Positions 26,488 through 35,880 of a DNA stretch of 64,000 bases are shown here, piece by piece. Within the stretch, counting starts at the first letter, position 1, and each line of letters starts with the position of its first letter. A program made the position numbers and the translations under genes. The DNA is from Paracoccaceae bacterium (GTDB lineage: Bacteria; Pseudomonadota; Alphaproteobacteria; Rhodobacterales; Rhodobacteraceae). Location: contig JAPPHA010000043.1 in assembly GCA_028874915.1 (NCBI GenBank), positions 1-64,000 on the forward strand, read 5' to 3'. Under the pieces are notes generated by a model. That model worked only from the letters and a program-made list of their open reading frames with translations. It did not search any database and had not been told where the DNA came from.

Positions 26488-28122
26488 TCAGAACGAGTCG
26501 CTCATGAACCTGTGTTCTTCGTCCATCGGTGAAGTGGGCGCCTGCAGCGGACCACGAAACACCAGGGCTTCGGTCGTGATCGCCAGGCTCGCCAGGGACG
26601 CTGCGGTCTGCAGGGCCGTGCGGACGACCATGGTGGCATCGATGATTCCAGCCTCCACCATGTCGACTTCGCGCCCGTTTGTGGCGTCGAAACCGGTCTT
26701 GCCGTCCAAACGGTCGGACAGGCGCGCCGCAATTGTAGAGCCTTCGTAACCTGCGTTTTCGGCGATGCGGCGCACGGGTTCGCGAAGAGCGCGGCGGACG
26801 ATGTCGATTCCTGCCTTCTGATCGAGGTTCGCAGGGTCGATCCCGTCCAGGTCCCGCGCCGCCCGTAGAAGTGCGGTGCCACCACCGGGAAGGTATCCTT
26901 CCGCCATCGTCGCCCTTGAGGAGCGGAGGGCGTTGTCGAATCGGTCGCGGCGTTCCTTGACCTCGTCTTCCGAACCGCCTCCAACTCGGATGACGGCCAC
27001 CCCGCCGGCCAGTCTGGCAAGGCGCTCCGAAAGCCACTCGCGGTCATCGTGGGAATCGGTCTGCCGGGCTTGCCCACGTATGGCCGCACAACGATCGCCG
27101 ATCTCCGCGGAGTGGCCGGCGCCATCGACGATGCACGTCTTTCCGGCAGTCAGGGAGACGCGTCGCGCCGTCCCGAGGTGTTCCATGCCGGCGTTCGCAG
27201 GTGCGATGCCCAACGCCTCTGCAAGGACCGTCGCCCCTGTTACTGTGGCGATGTCACCGAGCAAGGCCATTTGCCGATCTCCGAATGCCGGGCCCTTGAC
27301 AGCCGCCGCCTGCAGGGCGCCGTTCTCCGTGTTGACGATGAGCATGCTCAATGTCTCACCCTCGATGCCTTGGGCGATCACGAGCAACGGGCACCCGCTT
27401 TCATAAACTTCATCGAAGAGTGGCAGGAGCGGCTGGAACTCCGAGAGCGTGTCCTGGCTGACCAGGATCAACGGATCCTCCAGCTCGCAAGTCGCGGTCT
27501 TCTTGTCGGTGATGAAATGATGCGACAGGTAACCCGGCTTGAATTCGAATCCCTGGGCCACGGTCAGTGTCGATTCCATGCCTTGGCCCGCTTCCACGGT
27601 GATCGCGCCCTCTGAACCCGCCGAATCCAACGCCTCCGCAACAATTCGTGCAATCTCCGCGTCGCCATTTGCGGCGATGCATGCAACGCTCTCGATCTCA
27701 CCCGGCGTCCCGATTTTTTTCGTACGTCTGGCAAGGGCTTCTGTGGCCTTGGAGACGGCGATGTCGATCCCGCGACGAAGGTCCATGGGATTGAGACCGG
27801 CGGCCACCGCCCTGACACCGTCACGAACCATGGCGTGGCAAAGAACGGCTGCCGTTGTCGTGCCGTCGCCGACATCGTCGCTGACCCTGACAGTCGCATC
27901 GCGCAGCAAGGCGGCACCGATGTTGATGAAAGGGTCGTCAAACTCCATCATCCGGGCGACGGCGACACCATCCTTGCTGATCCGTCCGCCGTAGTGCCTG
28001 TCAAGCAGTACATTTCGGCCCCGGGGTCCGAAGGTGACGCCGATGGCACGGCCCGCGATGTCGACTCCGCGCAAGAGTCGGTCGCGAGCGCGCCCACCGA
28101 AGACGATCCGGCTTGCCGACAT
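26488..28122 (-). CDS. groEL: Divergent GroEL-family chaperonin without adjacent GroES
   Basis: 544 aa, the length of a 60-kDa chaperonin. Visible hallmarks: TFGPRGRNVLLDRHYGG, SKDGVAVAR, the ATP-site loop GDGTTTA (85-91), GLNPMDLRRGID, and the Asp of NALRSSRATMAEGYLPGGGTALLRA that corresponds to the catalytic Asp398 region. The C-terminus ends MDEEHRFMSDSF, with no Gly-Gly-Met repeats. There is no groES next to it and no CIRCE-like repeat upstream. It is divergent from an argininosuccinate-lyase-like gene. It is probably an accessory paralogue, perhaps dedicated to an enzyme of this island, rather than the housekeeping chaperonin. Confidence 0.88.
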   Translation of the reverse strand: MSASRIVFGGRARDRLLRGVDIAGRAIGVTFGPRGRNVLLDRHYGGRISKDGVAVARMMEFDDPFINIGAALLRDATVRVSDDVGDGTTTAAVLCHAMVRDGVRAVAAGLNPMDLRRGIDIAVSKATEALARRTKKIGTPGEIESVACIAANGDAEIARIVAEALDSAGSEGAITVEAGQGMESTLTVAQGFEFKPGYLSHHFITDKKTATCELEDPLILVSQDTLSEFQPLLPLFDEVYESGCPLLVIAQGIEGETLSMLIVNTENGALQAAAVKGPAFGDRQMALLGDIATVTGATVLAEALGIAPANAGMEHLGTARRVSLTAGKTCIVDGAGHSAEIGDRCAAIRGQARQTDSHDDREWLSERLARLAGGVAVIRVGGGSEDEVKERRDRFDNALRSSRATMAEGYLPGGGTALLRAARDLDGIDPANLDQKAGIDIVRRALREPVRRIAENAGYEGSTIAARLSDRLDGKTGFDATNGREVDMVEAGIIDATMVVRTALQTAASLASLAITTEALVFRGPLQAPTSPMDEEHRFMSDSF

Positions 28123-28270
28123 GAAACCCCCGCCCAGAAGACTGTGGTTCAGACTGGCATTTTCTGGATGCGATGCCAATTGTCCCTGTATTTGCGGGTT
28201 TTCCGTGATCGGCACCGGCGGGCCATGATAGAAAGTGCCTTGCGACGGAAAGATCAGGAGGTGCACCGCA

Positions 28271-29779
28271 ATGGGCCAGGAAAAAACCACTCACAAGGGC
28301 ACGCTGATGACGGAGGCCCGCCTGAAAGCGCCGCCGTCGTCACAGCTCATACAGTATACGCATGCTCCCAGGCTCTTGCGGGAGAAGCGTCGGTTCGCCC
28401 AATTCCTAAGGGTCGACATGACCCACACGGTGATGCTGGTCGAGGAGGGCATCCTCTCTCGGGAAGACGGCAAGCGAATTCTGAACAGGCTGCGCGTCCT
28501 CTCAAGTCTCGGTGCCGAAAATTTTCATACCGAACCCGCCAAGGGCAGTTTCCTGCTGCAAGTCGAGGATTTCCTGTTCGACGAACTGGGAGAGGACGTT
28601 GGTGGACGCATGCATACCGGCCGGAGCCGCATCGATCAGGGCGCCACGGTCGAACGCCTGTATGCCCGGGATTGCCTGCTCGACGCCGCTGACCGGCTCG
28701 TCGACCTGCAGGCCGCGGTCCGCAGGCTGGCCGCCGGCAACACGACTTCGATCATGCCGGGCTATACTCACATGCAGCATGCGCAGCCCTGGGTCTTCGG
28801 CCATTACCTGCATGGTGTCTTCCACGCCTTTTCGGAGCACTTCGACCGGCTTGTCGCGGCCTACGAACGGACCAACCTCAACCCGCTCGGTACGGTCGGC
28901 CTGTCGGGGACGTCCTGGCCGCTCAACCGCGACAGGACGACCGAACTGCTGGCCTTTTCCGGCCTCGTGGACAACGCGCGCCTGGCGCTTGAAGAATACT
29001 ACGCGGTCGAGATCATGGCGGTTCTGTCCTTCATCATGTCCAGCGTCAACGATCTCGCCTCGGACTTCCACCTGTGGTCCGGATTCGAATTCGGTTTCGT
29101 GGAGACGGCGGATTCCTACTGTGGGTCCAGCAGCATTTTTCCGCAGAAGAAGAACCCGTATGCCCTGGAAACCATCAAGAAAGAGGCTGGAATTTCGACG
29201 ACATGGATGGCATCCGCGTTGTCCTCCTTCCGAACGGAGGGATCTGGCGATCACGCGCCCCGGCGCGTTCTCCAGGTCGATGACGCTCTCCAGGTAACCG
29301 GGGACATGCTGGACTACCTCGCGGGCGTTGTCGAAACGCTCATCGTGCGCAAGGATCGCATGCACGCCCTCGCGTCCGGCAACTGGTCGACGGCCAGCAA
29401 CCTCGCTGATGAAATCGTTCGCTCGACCGGGTTGTCCTATCGGCAGACCCACCATGCGGTGGCCCGTATGGTTCGCCTTGCCATCGAACGTCGAATTCGT
29501 CCGGACGATGTGACGGCTGACCTCCTGGACGAGGCCGCTCTCGAGACCATCGGTCGAACTCTCGATTTCGATACCGGCCGAATCCGCCTGGCCCTGGATG
29601 TCGAGGCGTTCATCCGGACCCGCGTTACCGTCGGAAGCCCCAACGAGGCCGATATCAAGCGCCTGCTCGGCAACGCCGGGAGACGGCTGGCCCGCGAACG
29701 GCGTTGGATTGCCCGGCAACGGCGCGGAATTTCGGACGCCCAGGGCAAACTGGAAACGGCCATGGACCGGATCTGCTGA
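28271..29779 (+). CDS. Argininosuccinate-lyase-like C-N lyase, paralogue 1
   Basis: 502 aa, fumarase/aspartase superfamily, which cleaves a C-N bond to release fumarate. Signature loop GSSSIFPQKKNP carries the catalytic Ser; GYTHMQHAQPW and GGRMHTGRSRID are the other active-site blocks. It is longer than a housekeeping argininosuccinate lyase (about 460 aa) and has no arginine-biosynthesis neighbours. The ATG at 28271 has AGGAGG 9 nt upstream. Flanked by the chaperonin, the MFS carrier and ABC importers, it is likely catabolic, acting on an N-substituted aspartate. A second, clearly different paralogue lies at 37834. Confidence 0.85.
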   Translation: MGQEKTTHKGTLMTEARLKAPPSSQLIQYTHAPRLLREKRRFAQFLRVDMTHTVMLVEEGILSREDGKRILNRLRVLSSLGAENFHTEPAKGSFLLQVEDFLFDELGEDVGGRMHTGRSRIDQGATVERLYARDCLLDAADRLVDLQAAVRRLAAGNTTSIMPGYTHMQHAQPWVFGHYLHGVFHAFSEHFDRLVAAYERTNLNPLGTVGLSGTSWPLNRDRTTELLAFSGLVDNARLALEEYYAVEIMAVLSFIMSSVNDLASDFHLWSGFEFGFVETADSYCGSSSIFPQKKNPYALETIKKEAGISTTWMASALSSFRTEGSGDHAPRRVLQVDDALQVTGDMLDYLAGVVETLIVRKDRMHALASGNWSTASNLADEIVRSTGLSYRQTHHAVARMVRLAIERRIRPDDVTADLLDEAALETIGRTLDFDTGRIRLALDVEAFIRTRVTVGSPNEADIKRLLGNAGRRLARERRWIARQRRGISDAQGKLETAMDRIC

Positions 29780-29785
29780 GGGCCG

Positions 29786-31012
29786 TCAGCCCGTCGATGG
29801 CGACCGGTCGCAGCGCAATGACAGGGCGATGGAGAATGTGATGTAACCGATCGCAATCCAGGCGATCGTCTCCATCGAAACGCCCCAGTCGAGCAGCCCA
29901 CCGACGGAAAATGCCGCCAGGGCGGACACGACAAGCATCAGTGCCTGGGCCATGGACCGAATTCCTCCCAGGTGGGTAACGCCGTACATTTCCGCCCAAA
30001 GCGCACCCATGGCGATCAACCACATACCCGTCGAGACCCCGGCACCGCCCAGGTAGACGGGGACCACCCAGGGATGATCGGACAGGGCCAGCGCCAGGAG
30101 CCCGGCGACAAGAGGCAAAGGATAGTACGGCAGCAAACGCATCGATCCGTAGCGATCCACCATTCGACCGAAGACCAGGGCCATTGCCACCTTGCCAATG
30201 GCATAGACGATGAATCCGCTGGAAAACCACGCAAGGCTCCAACCCTTTGATTCGACCAGGTGGACGTGGTGAAAGACAAATCCGGCTAGGACAAAGGGCA
30301 ATGCAAGCACGACAGGCATGACCAGGTAAAACTGCATGTCCCCGAGGACCTCGCGGCGTGACCATTGCGGGAATTCCTGTCTGGTGTCCGCAACATCGGC
30401 GGCGGAGGGTCTGAGGAACTGGCGATGGCTTTCTCCCTCGCCGTGGAGCAACCAGATGACGACCGGCATGATGGCGAGCGGGAACATCACGGCGAGTATG
30501 ACCCAGGCGAGCCGCCAGCCAAACGCGTCCATGAGCAGCACTGCGGCAATCGGAAACACGGCGGGTCCCAATCCGTAGCCCAGGCCGCCGATGCCCATGG
30601 CCTCGCCGCGCCGGCTGCCAAAGTGACGGGCGAGACTGACGATCGCCGTGTGCATGAACAGCCAATCACCGATCAGGCGGACAAAAAGAAGGCCGATGAT
30701 GAGGACGGCGACGACCGGTGAAGCAGCAATCAGCAGACTGCCTGCGGCATATCCGAGGCACAATGCAAGGCAGTAGAGGCGCAGGTCGACATGGTCGATC
30801 TGGCGCCCAATCCACATCAGCAGGGGTCCGCTTACCAGCATCGTGAAAGCGAAAATGAGACCGAGATCGGCGTGGGAGAGGCCAAACTCATTGCGAATGC
30901 CACTGCCGAACAGGCCGATGAAGTAACCGCTTCCCAGTGTCGAGAGGGCCGTGAACAGCCAGCCGAAACACATGTATCGCCAGTGTTCCAGGAAGAAACC
31001 CACCGGGTTCAT
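29786..31012 (-). CDS. Major facilitator superfamily transporter
   Basis: 408 aa with about twelve membrane helices. The loop between helices 2 and 3 carries GRQIDHVDLR, and a second-half counterpart is GRMVDRYGSMR. The first-half ends with RHFGSRRGEAMG. It overlaps the upstream PotA-like gene by one base (TGATG), so it is the last gene of the PotDBCA-like operon. Substrate unknown; it may export a product of the pathway or take up a related compound. Confidence 0.88.
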   Translation of the reverse strand: MNPVGFFLEHWRYMCFGWLFTALSTLGSGYFIGLFGSGIRNEFGLSHADLGLIFAFTMLVSGPLLMWIGRQIDHVDLRLYCLALCLGYAAGSLLIAASPVVAVLIIGLLFVRLIGDWLFMHTAIVSLARHFGSRRGEAMGIGGLGYGLGPAVFPIAAVLLMDAFGWRLAWVILAVMFPLAIMPVVIWLLHGEGESHRQFLRPSAADVADTRQEFPQWSRREVLGDMQFYLVMPVVLALPFVLAGFVFHHVHLVESKGWSLAWFSSGFIVYAIGKVAMALVFGRMVDRYGSMRLLPYYPLPLVAGLLALALSDHPWVVPVYLGGAGVSTGMWLIAMGALWAEMYGVTHLGGIRSMAQALMLVVSALAAFSVGGLLDWGVSMETIAWIAIGYITFSIALSLRCDRSPSTG

Positions 31013-32151
31013 CAGGATGGCGGTGCGGGAATTTCGATGCGACCCTCGACAGGAAGAATGATGGTGTCCTCCGAACTCCAGGCGACGTAAACCTCGCTGC
31101 CTGCTTCCGGTACGGACTGCCCGGCGCGAGTCAGTTCCTGGACCACCATGCTGCTGCCATCGGCCAGCTGCAGGTAACTCTTGATGACGCCGCCGAAGGT
31201 GATGGTGTCAACCATCCGGGCGGGAACCTTGTTGAGATGCTCATCCGAGGTCCCGGGCGGCAGTATGAACACGTTTTCCGGTCGTACCATGATCTTGACT
31301 GGCGTTCCGCTCTCGGCAAAACCGCAGGCGCGCGAGCATCGGCACTGGCCGACGGCCGTGGAAATGGTCACCGTCGGTCCGGCTTCCTCGATATTGCCGC
31401 TGAGAATGTTCGAATCCCCCAGGAACTCTGCGGAAAACAGGGAACGCGGGTGGAAATAGAGGTCGTCCGGCGTGCCCATTTGTTCGATCTGACCGTCGTT
31501 CAGCAGAACGATCCGATCCGACATGGTCAAGGCTTCTTCCTGGTCGTGGGTCACGTAGATGGCGGTAATGTCCAGGCTGGCATGGAGGCGCTTGAGTTCG
31601 AGCTGCATTTCCTCGCGCAGTTTCTTGTCCAAGGCGCCCAGCGGTTCGTCCATGAGGATGATCGAGGGGTTGTAGACAAGGCAGCGGGCGATTGCGATGC
31701 GTTGTTGCTGGCCGCCCGACAATTCGCTCGGCTTCCGCCGTGCGACTTCGGGAAGGCGCACCAGATCGAGCACTTCGGCGACCTTGGTCTTGATCACACC
31801 GGACTTGAGTTTTCGGACCCTGAGCGGAAAGGCGATGTTCTCGAACACCGTCATGTGGGGCATCAGCGCATAGTTCTGGAATACCATGCCCAGCCCCCTC
31901 TTGTTGGGCGGCATTTCGGTAATGTCCTTGCCGTCGATCCAGATGCGGCCGGCCGTCGGTCCGACCATTCCGGAAATCAGGTTGAGGATCGTCGTCTTCC
32001 CGGATCCGCTCGGACCGAGCAGGGTGAGAAACTCGCTCCTTCGGACTTCCAGGTCGATCTCATCAAGCGCAACGACGGTTCCGTAATGCTTGGTCACGCC
32101 CTGGAGCCAGACCATCGGAGTCGTGGTATCGGCGGTATTCGGTCGGATCAT
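31012..32151 (-). CDS. Polyamine-type ABC transporter ATP-binding protein (PotA-like)
   Basis: 379 aa. Walker A is GPSGSGKT (about 41-48), followed by FQNYALMPHMTVFENI, LSGGQQQR, ILMDEP and the His-loop THDQEEALTMSDR. A TOBE-type domain follows, with an unusual Cys-rich GQCRCSRACG segment near residue 272. It overlaps the upstream permease gene by ATGA. It is the only ATPase of this class here and may also energise the importer at 21394-24331, which has none. Confidence 0.93.
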   Translation of the reverse strand: MIRPNTADTTTPMVWLQGVTKHYGTVVALDEIDLEVRRSEFLTLLGPSGSGKTTILNLISGMVGPTAGRIWIDGKDITEMPPNKRGLGMVFQNYALMPHMTVFENIAFPLRVRKLKSGVIKTKVAEVLDLVRLPEVARRKPSELSGGQQQRIAIARCLVYNPSIILMDEPLGALDKKLREEMQLELKRLHASLDITAIYVTHDQEEALTMSDRIVLLNDGQIEQMGTPDDLYFHPRSLFSAEFLGDSNILSGNIEEAGPTVTISTAVGQCRCSRACGFAESGTPVKIMVRPENVFILPPGTSDEHLNKVPARMVDTITFGGVIKSYLQLADGSSMVVQELTRAGQSVPEAGSEVYVAWSSEDTIILPVEGRIEIPAPPS

Positions 32152-33020
32152 GTCTCAGTGGTCTTCGTTTCGGTTTCGGCCTCCCCGGTCAGTCGCAATC
32201 TCGTCCTTCGGTCGGGGTTGTAAAAGATCGTGATGATTACGCAGATGACGAAAGCGAGCAAGGTCAGCAGAACGGATATGGCCGACAGGACAGGAGAGAT
32301 TTCCAGCACGATACTGTCGTACATCTTGACGGGCAGCGTCTGCGTGCCGAATCCCGACAGGAAGAAGGAGATGACCAGCTCGTCGAAGGACATCAGGAAA
32401 GCGAACAACCCGCCCGTTACCAGTGCCGGCCTCAGGAGCGGAAGGGTGACTCGCCGGAAAGTATAGATCCGTCCCGCCCCCATGGTCTTGGCTGCGGCTT
32501 CCAGATTGGGGTCGACGCCGCGAAGCGCCGCCATGACCACCACCATCACAAAGGGCGTGACAAACAGGGTATGGCCGAGGACCAGGCAGAATGTCGTTCC
32601 CTGCAGTCCCATTCTGGCGAAGTAGATGTAGAGCCCGAGCGCGATGACGATGTTGGGCACAAAGAGGGGTGACAAAAGGAGTGCTCCCAACATCTTTTTG
32701 CCCCGGAAGGTGGCGCGCACGATACCATAGGCGGCCGTCGCGCCGAGGAACATTCCGGCCATCGTCGACAGAATGGCGACCTTGATGCTCTGGAAGGTCG
32801 TCTCCATCCACACCGATTCGAAAAAGTACTCCCTGTAAAGGAACAGCGACAGGCTCCGTGGGGGGAAGTAGATCTCGTTCAGGTCACCGAACGACATCGG
32901 GATAATGATCAGGCTCGGCGCGATCAGGAAAAAGAACATGAACCATGCCACCCAGACAGTCCCCCGCGCCGGCGGCAATCCTCCGAGAGTTTCGACTCGA
33001 CGAAGATTGCTGTCGGCCAT
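32148..33020 (-). CDS. Polyamine-type ABC permease (PotC-like)
   Basis: 290 aa inner-membrane permease. An N-terminal cytoplasmic stretch is followed by the first helix near residue 22, the IPMSFGDLNEIYFPP motif, and the EAA loop LEAAAKTMGAGRIYTFRRVTLPLLRPAL. ATG 33020 has GGAG upstream and begins 2 nt after the upstream permease stop. It is a paralogue of the permease at 23492-24331. Confidence 0.92.
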   Translation of the reverse strand: MADSNLRRVETLGGLPPARGTVWVAWFMFFFLIAPSLIIIPMSFGDLNEIYFPPRSLSLFLYREYFFESVWMETTFQSIKVAILSTMAGMFLGATAAYGIVRATFRGKKMLGALLLSPLFVPNIVIALGLYIYFARMGLQGTTFCLVLGHTLFVTPFVMVVVMAALRGVDPNLEAAAKTMGAGRIYTFRRVTLPLLRPALVTGGLFAFLMSFDELVISFFLSGFGTQTLPVKMYDSIVLEISPVLSAISVLLTLLAFVICVIITIFYNPDRRTRLRLTGEAETETKTTET

Positions 33021-33022
33021 CG

Positions 33023-33841
33023 CTACGTCTCCGCTCCGAAAATCTGCGCGCCGCGCAACCGAGCGAGGGCCACGAGAAAGACGCCGGCCATGACCGCCAG
33101 GAGGATCGAGATCACGGCAGCCATGTTCCAGTCGAGGACATCGTTGACGTGGAAGTCGACGAGGTTCGCCATCATGATGTCGGTCCTCCCGCCCAAAAGG
33201 GACGGGGTAACGAACTGGCCCATGACACGGACAACGACCAGCAGGATCCCGGCAAATATGCCGGGCAGGCTCAACGGGAACGTGACCTGCCAGAAGATTC
33301 GGGTGCGGCTGGCCCCCATGATTTCCGCCGCCCTGTGCAGCGCCGGGTTCTGCGCCAGCAGGTTGACCAGAATGGGAAACACGATGAACGGCAGCATGTC
33401 GTGGACGATGCCGAACATCACGCCGATCCGGTTGTAGAGCAGCTGAACCCCGAAATCCTCGCCCAGGAAGAACCGCAACAGCCAGTTGACGGCGCCGCTG
33501 TGTCCAAGGATGACGACGAAGGCGAAGCTCTTCACCAGGATGCTGGTGTAGAACGGCAGCAACACGAAGAGCGACAGGTACATCCGTCTCTTCGGCGGTT
33601 GTTTCGCGAGATAATAGGCGATCGGGTAGCCGCAAAGAAGGACGATCAGGGCGCCCATGAAGGAAACCTCGATCGTCGTCCAGAGGACGCGGAGGTAGAG
33701 GCCCTGGGTGAAAAACGCCTGGAAATACTCGAATGTGAACTGACCCGTCTCTTCGGAAACAAAGCCGGTGAACAGAATCAACCCAACGGGAATGAAGAAA
33801 ACAATTCCCATGTAAATCAGGAAGGGAGTTACGAAGAACAC
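33023..33841 (-). CDS. Polyamine-type ABC permease (PotB-like)
   Basis: 272 aa inner-membrane permease. It begins at a GTG directly before the first helix (FFVTPFLIYMGIVFFIPVG); the frame is closed by a TGA shortly upstream, so the N-terminus is slightly short for the family. Landmarks: LYLRVLWTTIEVS, AKQPPKRR, and the EAA loop AAEIMGASRTRIFWQVTFPLSLPG. No strong ribosome-binding site is visible. It follows the binding-protein gene after a strong hairpin. Confidence 0.9.
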   Translation of the reverse strand: MFFVTPFLIYMGIVFFIPVGLILFTGFVSEETGQFTFEYFQAFFTQGLYLRVLWTTIEVSFMGALIVLLCGYPIAYYLAKQPPKRRMYLSLFVLLPFYTSILVKSFAFVVILGHSGAVNWLLRFFLGEDFGVQLLYNRIGVMFGIVHDMLPFIVFPILVNLLAQNPALHRAAEIMGASRTRIFWQVTFPLSLPGIFAGILLVVVRVMGQFVTPSLLGGRTDIMMANLVDFHVNDVLDWNMAAVISILLAVMAGVFLVALARLRGAQIFGAET

Positions 33842-33894
33842 TGCGCGCCGGGAATCTCTACGGCATCACCGCGATCCGTATTTCGCACACATGA

Positions 33895-33931
33895 ACGGCG
33901 CCGGGATTCCGCAACCGGTTCCCGGCGCCGT
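33895..33931 (-). terminator. Strong hairpin between binding-protein and permease genes
   Basis: Perfect 12-bp arms ACGGCGCCGGGA (33895-33906) and TCCCGGCGCCGT (33920-33931) with a 13-nt loop, 41 nt past the binding-protein stop. No U-tract. Position matches the hairpins at 10062, 22541 and 43637. Confidence 0.7.
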
Positions 33932-33971
33932 CTATGCTTGCGAGTGACTGCGCGTCGGCAGTCCTGTTTCG

Positions 33972-35078
33972 TCAGGTCAGCAACCACGTCTTGTATTGCT
34001 TGACGACGTCTTCCAGATTGTCGCCCCACCAGCCGACGTCGACCCAGTTGGCCTTCGGGTTGGCGGGATCGGGAAGCTTGGCCTTCACCTCGTCGGACAG
34101 CTGGGCCATGGTCTCCGAGTCGGTCGGACCGTAACCGATGAACGCGGTAAACCACTCTACGCCCGGCTCGCCGTTGAAGAACCACTGTACGAGCTTCAGG
34201 CAGGAATCGTAGTTCTGGGCGCCCTTCATGATGCCCACGTTCTGGGGTGACGAATTCGGCATGTCGAATACGAAGTTGAGCGGAAGCCCTTCCGACCGCG
34301 CAATGAAGATCCGGCCGCTGAATGTGGACGTGTAGTCGAGTTCCTGGGTTTGCAGGTGCTCGATTGTCTTGGCGGTCTGTTCGATCCAGATCTTGATGTG
34401 CGGCTTGATGCGGTCCATCGACTTGAAGGCGCGTTCGAGGTCCATGGGATAGACGTCCTTCGGCGCCACTCCGTCGGCCATCAAGGCTTCCTCGAGCGTG
34501 TACTGGGGACGTGTCCGCATGCCTCGCCTGCCAGGATACTTGTCGACGTCCCAGAAGTCGGCCCAGGTTCGGGGCGGATCATCTATGGCCTCTTCATTGT
34601 ACCCGAGACCACCCGAGAAGTACTCCCAGGCAAGCGTGTCTTCCCAGTCCCATTCGGGGAACAACTTGTGGGTCAGGTCGAGCCTGGACTTGTCCAACTT
34701 CTCGAGAAGTCCTGCCTTCGACGCCGACACGAGGTTTGAGCCGCCGTCGTTGACCATGTCGAATTCGAGATTGTTGGCCTTGACCATGGCCTTCATCTTG
34801 GCCAGGTTCTTCTGCCCGATATACGTCTTGACCTCGATGCCGGTCGCGCTCATGAACGGCTTGATATAGAGCCTGTCGCGGCCCTGGCCGGTACGGCCGC
34901 CGTCGTCGGCGTAACGGATTACAGCCGAAGCCCGCGCCTTACCGGGTGTAAACACGACTGGCAGGCCGGCTGCAATTCCGACTCCCAACGTCGTGGCGCC
35001 GCCCAGAAAGTCGCGCCTCGTGGTCCGCCAACTCGGCTTCTGCCGCGTGGCACTTGACCGTGGTTTTCGTTCAATCAT
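33972..35078 (-). CDS. Polyamine-type ABC solute-binding protein, Tat-exported
   Basis: 368 aa. The N-terminal twin-arginine signal reads TRRDFLGGATTLGVGIAAG. The mature protein has the same landmarks as the paralogue at 21394 (RYADDGGR, PGRRGMRTRPQ, RAFKSMDRIKPHIK and a C-terminal WWGDNLEDVVKQYK). Ribosome-binding site GAGGAGGAA. First gene of the PotDBCA-MFS operon. The likely ligand is a small cationic or zwitterionic amine, by family, not by visible residues. Confidence 0.9.
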   Translation of the reverse strand: MIERKPRSSATRQKPSWRTTRRDFLGGATTLGVGIAAGLPVVFTPGKARASAVIRYADDGGRTGQGRDRLYIKPFMSATGIEVKTYIGQKNLAKMKAMVKANNLEFDMVNDGGSNLVSASKAGLLEKLDKSRLDLTHKLFPEWDWEDTLAWEYFSGGLGYNEEAIDDPPRTWADFWDVDKYPGRRGMRTRPQYTLEEALMADGVAPKDVYPMDLERAFKSMDRIKPHIKIWIEQTAKTIEHLQTQELDYTSTFSGRIFIARSEGLPLNFVFDMPNSSPQNVGIMKGAQNYDSCLKLVQWFFNGEPGVEWFTAFIGYGPTDSETMAQLSDEVKAKLPDPANPKANWVDVGWWGDNLEDVVKQYKTWLLT

Positions 35079-35561
35079 TTCCTCCTCCTCGCAATCTGTG
35101 AGAGCCCGCCTTGCGGGGGCTCAGTTGCTGGCTCACGGCCGGAAAGTCCTGACCGCATCCGACAAGGGGCCACATCGGGTCAATTAAGTCTCCCGACGCA
35201 ACCGATCCGGCTGCGACGAGCCAGACAGCGGAATGGAAATACTCTCGCATTCGATGGTTTGACCTGTCAAGTTGCATGTCATCAAAAATTGTCCGTAGAC
35301 AAAGGTTGCCACGCGGGAACGGCCTGTGGCTGTTGCCGGCAACGAGCACAATTGCGGTCGTTCGGGCACCGTGCCACCATTTGCCAGCCGGCGTTTTCGT
35401 GACGATGCAGGGGCGTTTCGGACTGGTTGCCGTTCCGTTACCGGGGATCGGGGATAAGGTTCGGGCAGGGGTCAATGGTTTCCACAACGCCTCGACTTTT
35501 TGGAAGGTTGTATTGCCGGAGACTCGGACTGGAATCCGTCAATCCATGCAGTTCGGGGAAC
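35079..35561. other. Promoter region of the second polyamine-type operon
   Basis: No gene. A GC-rich stem (GAGCCC.. / ..GGGCTC around 35100-35121) lies in the presumed 5' leader about 25 nt before the start codon. I do not recognise it as a known riboswitch. Confidence 0.4.
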
Positions 35562-35879
35562 TCAAGTGTCGGGAATCTCGATAGCGGTCAAGGGAACGTG
35601 CTGTTGGCAGCCATAGACATCCGATTCACCAATATCGTCTGAACTGACGGGGCGACGAATTGTGATCTTGAACGACAGTGCCGGATCGTAAGAACGGCAG
35701 ACAAGAACCTCGTTGTGGGAAATGCCATAAATCCGCGCAATCAGCCTGGCCGTGATGATGCCGCTCCGCCGGATTGTCTCATAGGCCTCGCGACTGTCGA
35801 ACATGATGTCGAAAGTCAGCTCGAACGGCCCCGCATTCTTGCTCCGGATCACCTTGGCGTACTGGCTGAGAGTCGCCAT
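35562..35879 (-). CDS. DUF4387-family protein
   Basis: 105 aa, soluble. The sequence beginning LSQYAKVIRSKNAGPFELTFDIMFDSREAYETIRRSG is typical of the small DUF4387 proteins that travel with DUF1446/AtuA-like proteins. Here it starts one base after the AtuA-like stop. It probably acts as a small subunit or partner domain; no catalytic residues are known to me. Confidence 0.85.
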   Translation of the reverse strand: MATLSQYAKVIRSKNAGPFELTFDIMFDSREAYETIRRSGIITARLIARIYGISHNEVLVCRSYDPALSFKITIRRPVSSDDIGESDVYGCQQHVPLTAIEIPDT

Positions 35880-35880
35880 T

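Noticed and set aside
32945-34003. Long + strand frame rich in Asp, Gln and Arg.
   Set aside because: Antisense shadow of two membrane permeases; composition is typical of such shadows.
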